This document shows positions 61,833-64,000 of a stretch of 64,000 nucleotides of DNA, piece by piece. Made by a program: the position numbers and the translations under genes. The DNA lies in NCBI RefSeq assembly GCF_021155775.2, contig NC_060235.2, positions 15,091,193-15,155,192 of the forward strand, in the 5' to 3' direction. The stretch is from Neodiprion pinetum (taxonomy: Eukaryota; Arthropoda; Insecta; Hymenoptera; Diprionidae). Position 1 is the stretch's first letter; the number at the start of each line of letters is the position of its first letter. The notes under the pieces were generated by a model. The model made no database searches. It worked only from the letters and a program-made list of their open reading frames with translations, and was not told where the DNA came from.

Positions 61833-63980
61833 CTAGCCCCACGGAAGCGTGTCGGTTGTGTTTTGAAACACGATCCGCTTGTCGTCATTCCAGCTCAGTG
61901 CCACTTTCTGCTGTTCTACGGTGTATACCTCGTGCTTTCGACTTAATATCAAATGCTGATTTGTAGACAAATTTTCACGGTTCAAAACACATTCCAAATA
62001 ATCATTGAAAGTCATTTTTCTCAACGCTGATCCTTCGACACCTTTGGCACGTTTATTGTCTGTCTCATCTTCCCAGACTCGGAATGCGTACAATTTAGCT
62101 CTCAATCCTACAAATCCCAGCATTATTTTTCCGTTATTCTCATCTTCTATCACGCCGAGAACTTTTTTGTTCGCTAGAGGCATTTCATAAACGTTGTCAA
62201 GCGATTAATCAGACGTGTCGAATTCATGCAAGTCCTCCTTCATATGTTCGTATATGTCGGGGATGGTAAAATTGCAAATCAAACTGTCGGTATCCGTATA
62301 CATTAATTTTGCTCGGTTGCCGAATTTCTGCTTAATATAATTATAATGAAAATCGAAGATATATGTTTTAGCCAGATCCATGATGGAGAAACCTGCATAC
62401 AATGGTTTACTCAACTTAACTTTCGTCTTACTCATTTCAACGATAATTATATCATTGTCTAAAACGATGCAGCTGTGAAAATTAGGTTTGGCTATAGTAA
62501 CTCTAGTACCGTATCGTCCATCCCATTTCGTGATTAGCCTGACATCTTTATACTTCCTAACATTTTCCATTGTTTTGCCAAAAACCGCGTTTATCAGTTT
62601 GTAAAAATTTTTCTCGAATTCGTTGTGAGATTTTTTGCGCAAATCGGTATATAAATCTTTGTATTTTTCAAGCCATGGGGTTTGTCTGAATTTGAGAACT
62701 CTGTGAATTTTGAGTAATTTTAAGCCTAATTGCAAGCACCGTTTCAAAACGCTATAGTGAACAACGTAGTTTTTCTTGGAAAGTAGCATAGGCGTCAATT
62801 GCGGTTGCTTATCGTTCGAGATCAGAGGTATATAGTGCTCTGGACACAGTGGTGAATCCTTAGGAATTTCATGCAGTTCCTCAGGGTATTCCAAATCCAC
62901 CTCCAGCATGTAACCAAACTCCGCATCGTCCGAGATGGTAAGAACGTCGCATTGTCAGAAGTCTGATACCCATTCGAAGGAACTGTACGGCAGAGCAAAG
63001 CTCATAGCAGCTCCGTCCAAATTATTAACGTCAAAGTATATGAGATAAGATTCTTCGACCTCAGGATCGAAGTCCTTTCCCATATATCTATTATTGGCCT
63101 TTGCGTATCTGTTCGAACACTGTGACACACCACCTCGAATACCTTTTTCGATAAACATAACCATATCTATGTCGGTGAGAAGCTCGAGTTCGATGTCGGT
63201 ACACTTTAACATAGCGTGAAATGACAGACCGGGCGTAGTGTAATAATGTAACGGATCCAGGTTGTACGTTGTCCAACAGCTCTGTCGAAAGTTTTGAAAA
63301 ACATTGGCTAGTAAAAACACGTCCGTCTGTAAATACAAGTCCGAATACTCTCCCAAAGTTTGAACGTTAAAAGTTTGCCAAACTTCACATGCATGTGCAT
63401 AGTCGTCGTCTGATATACCTCGACCATTCAATTTTGAGTAAAATTGTTGTTTGGATGGTAGCCGTCTGTCCTAGAGCTTTTCCCAACTGTCTATGTATTC
63501 GTACGGGAACACTCCTTTTCTGGGTATTAACTGAAATTTATCTGAGCTGCGATAAAATTTTCGTTTGATTGATTTCTGATCATCACCGAGATACGTTGCT
63601 AATTTCTCAAGACTACTAGGCATGAAACGGTATGAATCTACGAATCTAAACTTTATATCTGTCTCCTTGACACATTTTGTAAAAGAAATGTACTTTTCTT
63701 TGTTTACGGGTAGAAGCTCAATTGTGCCCTCGAACGATGTAGCCAGTGCTTTGATTAGAAAATGTGAATCGTAACCCGACAGATTGTGGAATATCACTGG
63801 GATAGTGTGCGAATTTTGGTACTTCAGATTGTAACCTCGATGAGCAGCACCACGGTGCTTTCCCGTGAAATGGCAGTGATCACGATGTTTCCCGTCTGTG
63901 AGTGTAAACGGTTCTTCACAAATGTGACACACTGTTGTCGAATGAAATTCGTTGATTTGATTGAAATTGAGCGGATCCAT
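61833..63980 (-). pseudogene. Polinton 2 protein-primed DNA polymerase B
   Basis: Frames in order on the minus strand. 63471-63980 holds the zinc-finger-like CHICEEPF and HRDHCHFTGKHRGAAH, then the exonuclease II motif VIFHNLSGYDSHFLI. 62955-63431 has the exonuclease III motif YSDLYLQTDVFLLANVF and polymerase motif A FDVNNLDGAAMSFALPYSSF (Tyr of the usual NNLYG is Asp). 62205-62909 holds motif B (INAVFGKTMENVRKYK) and motif C (YTDTDSLICNF) with both Asp intact. 61833-62183 is the thumb with LRAKLYAF. Stops or shifts at about 63472, 62956 and 62206 separate them. The N-terminal part lies beyond the window. The family copies Polinton DNA using a protein primer. Motif C is intact here, unlike in element 1. 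Confidence 0.88.
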
Positions 63981-64000
63981 CGCTACAACAGTTTTGAAAT

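Larger units (their letters stand above)
53238..64000. mobile_element. Polinton/adintovirus-type element 2, right end outside the window
   Basis: The same genes as element 1 are present in mirror order: from left, small unknown gene (+), nuclease-like gene (-), major capsid (-), minor capsid (-), protease (-), PLA2 (-), ATPase (+), unknown gene (+), integrase (+), polymerase (-). The left end is placed at 53238 because AGTAGTATAG there equals the first ten bases of element 1; that is a prediction, and the target duplication would then be AGCGGC. Subterminal repeats follow. Protein similarity to element 1 is moderate, so the two are different subfamilies, not copies of one insertion. Several genes are broken. 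Confidence 0.85.

Overview
The window looks like insect nuclear DNA. Support comes from spliced GH13 alpha-glucosidase (maltase) genes of the insect GPI-anchored type, an insect copia-type retrotransposon with a half-tRNA-iMet primer site, R1/Jockey-type LINE debris, a mariner, a Penelope-like element, and two Polinton/adintovirus-type (Maverick) elements. The order of insect cannot be fixed from the sequence; the maltase set would suit Hymenoptera, but that is inference.

Layout. 0.9-2.0 kb holds the 3' three exons of a maltase-like gene (gene A). 2-9.4 kb has no recognisable gene and carries dispersed repeats. 9.5-9.9 kb has a putative GPI-tail exon. 10.44-10.55 kb holds an early exon of a second maltase-like gene (gene B), whose next exons lie at 48.99-50.66 kb, so one intron spans 38.4 kb and is a landfill of mobile DNA: a decayed LINE inside an inverted repeat, a tRNA-like repeat, a 1-kb foldback, a 1.24-kb CRE-motif-rich MITE, a decayed Mutator-like transposase, a Penelope-like remnant, a 2-kb foldback invaded by a TTAA MITE, and a complete Polinton of 18,093 bp (30833-48925) with ~476-bp terminal inverted repeats and a perfect 6-bp target duplication TTTGTC. 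That Polinton was itself invaded by an almost pristine copia element (168-bp LTRs differing at one base, intact 1331-codon ORF, TTTAT duplication) and by a palindromic tRNA-derived SINE composite (12-bp duplication).

Downstream of gene B's last visible exon come a palindromic mariner, a Tigger-type MITE, a 123-bp MITE, and a second Polinton in mirror orientation that runs off the right edge. The two Polintons share the same gene order: protein-primed DNA polymerase B, RVE integrase, an unknown gene of one or two parts, FtsK/HerA-type packaging ATPase, then divergently PLA2/pVI-like protein, adenain-like protease, minor capsid protein, major capsid protein, then two small conserved unknown genes. 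Together they encode replication, integration, packaging, capsid assembly and maturation, but in both copies several genes carry stops, frameshifts or lost key residues, so both look like decaying endogenous copies.

The most interesting host observation is that gene B has lost both GH13 catalytic carboxylates (nucleophile Asp to Ser, acid/base Glu to Asp) while keeping the rest of the fold motifs, and gene A has a changed NHD motif. They look like pseudoenzymes or dying paralogues.
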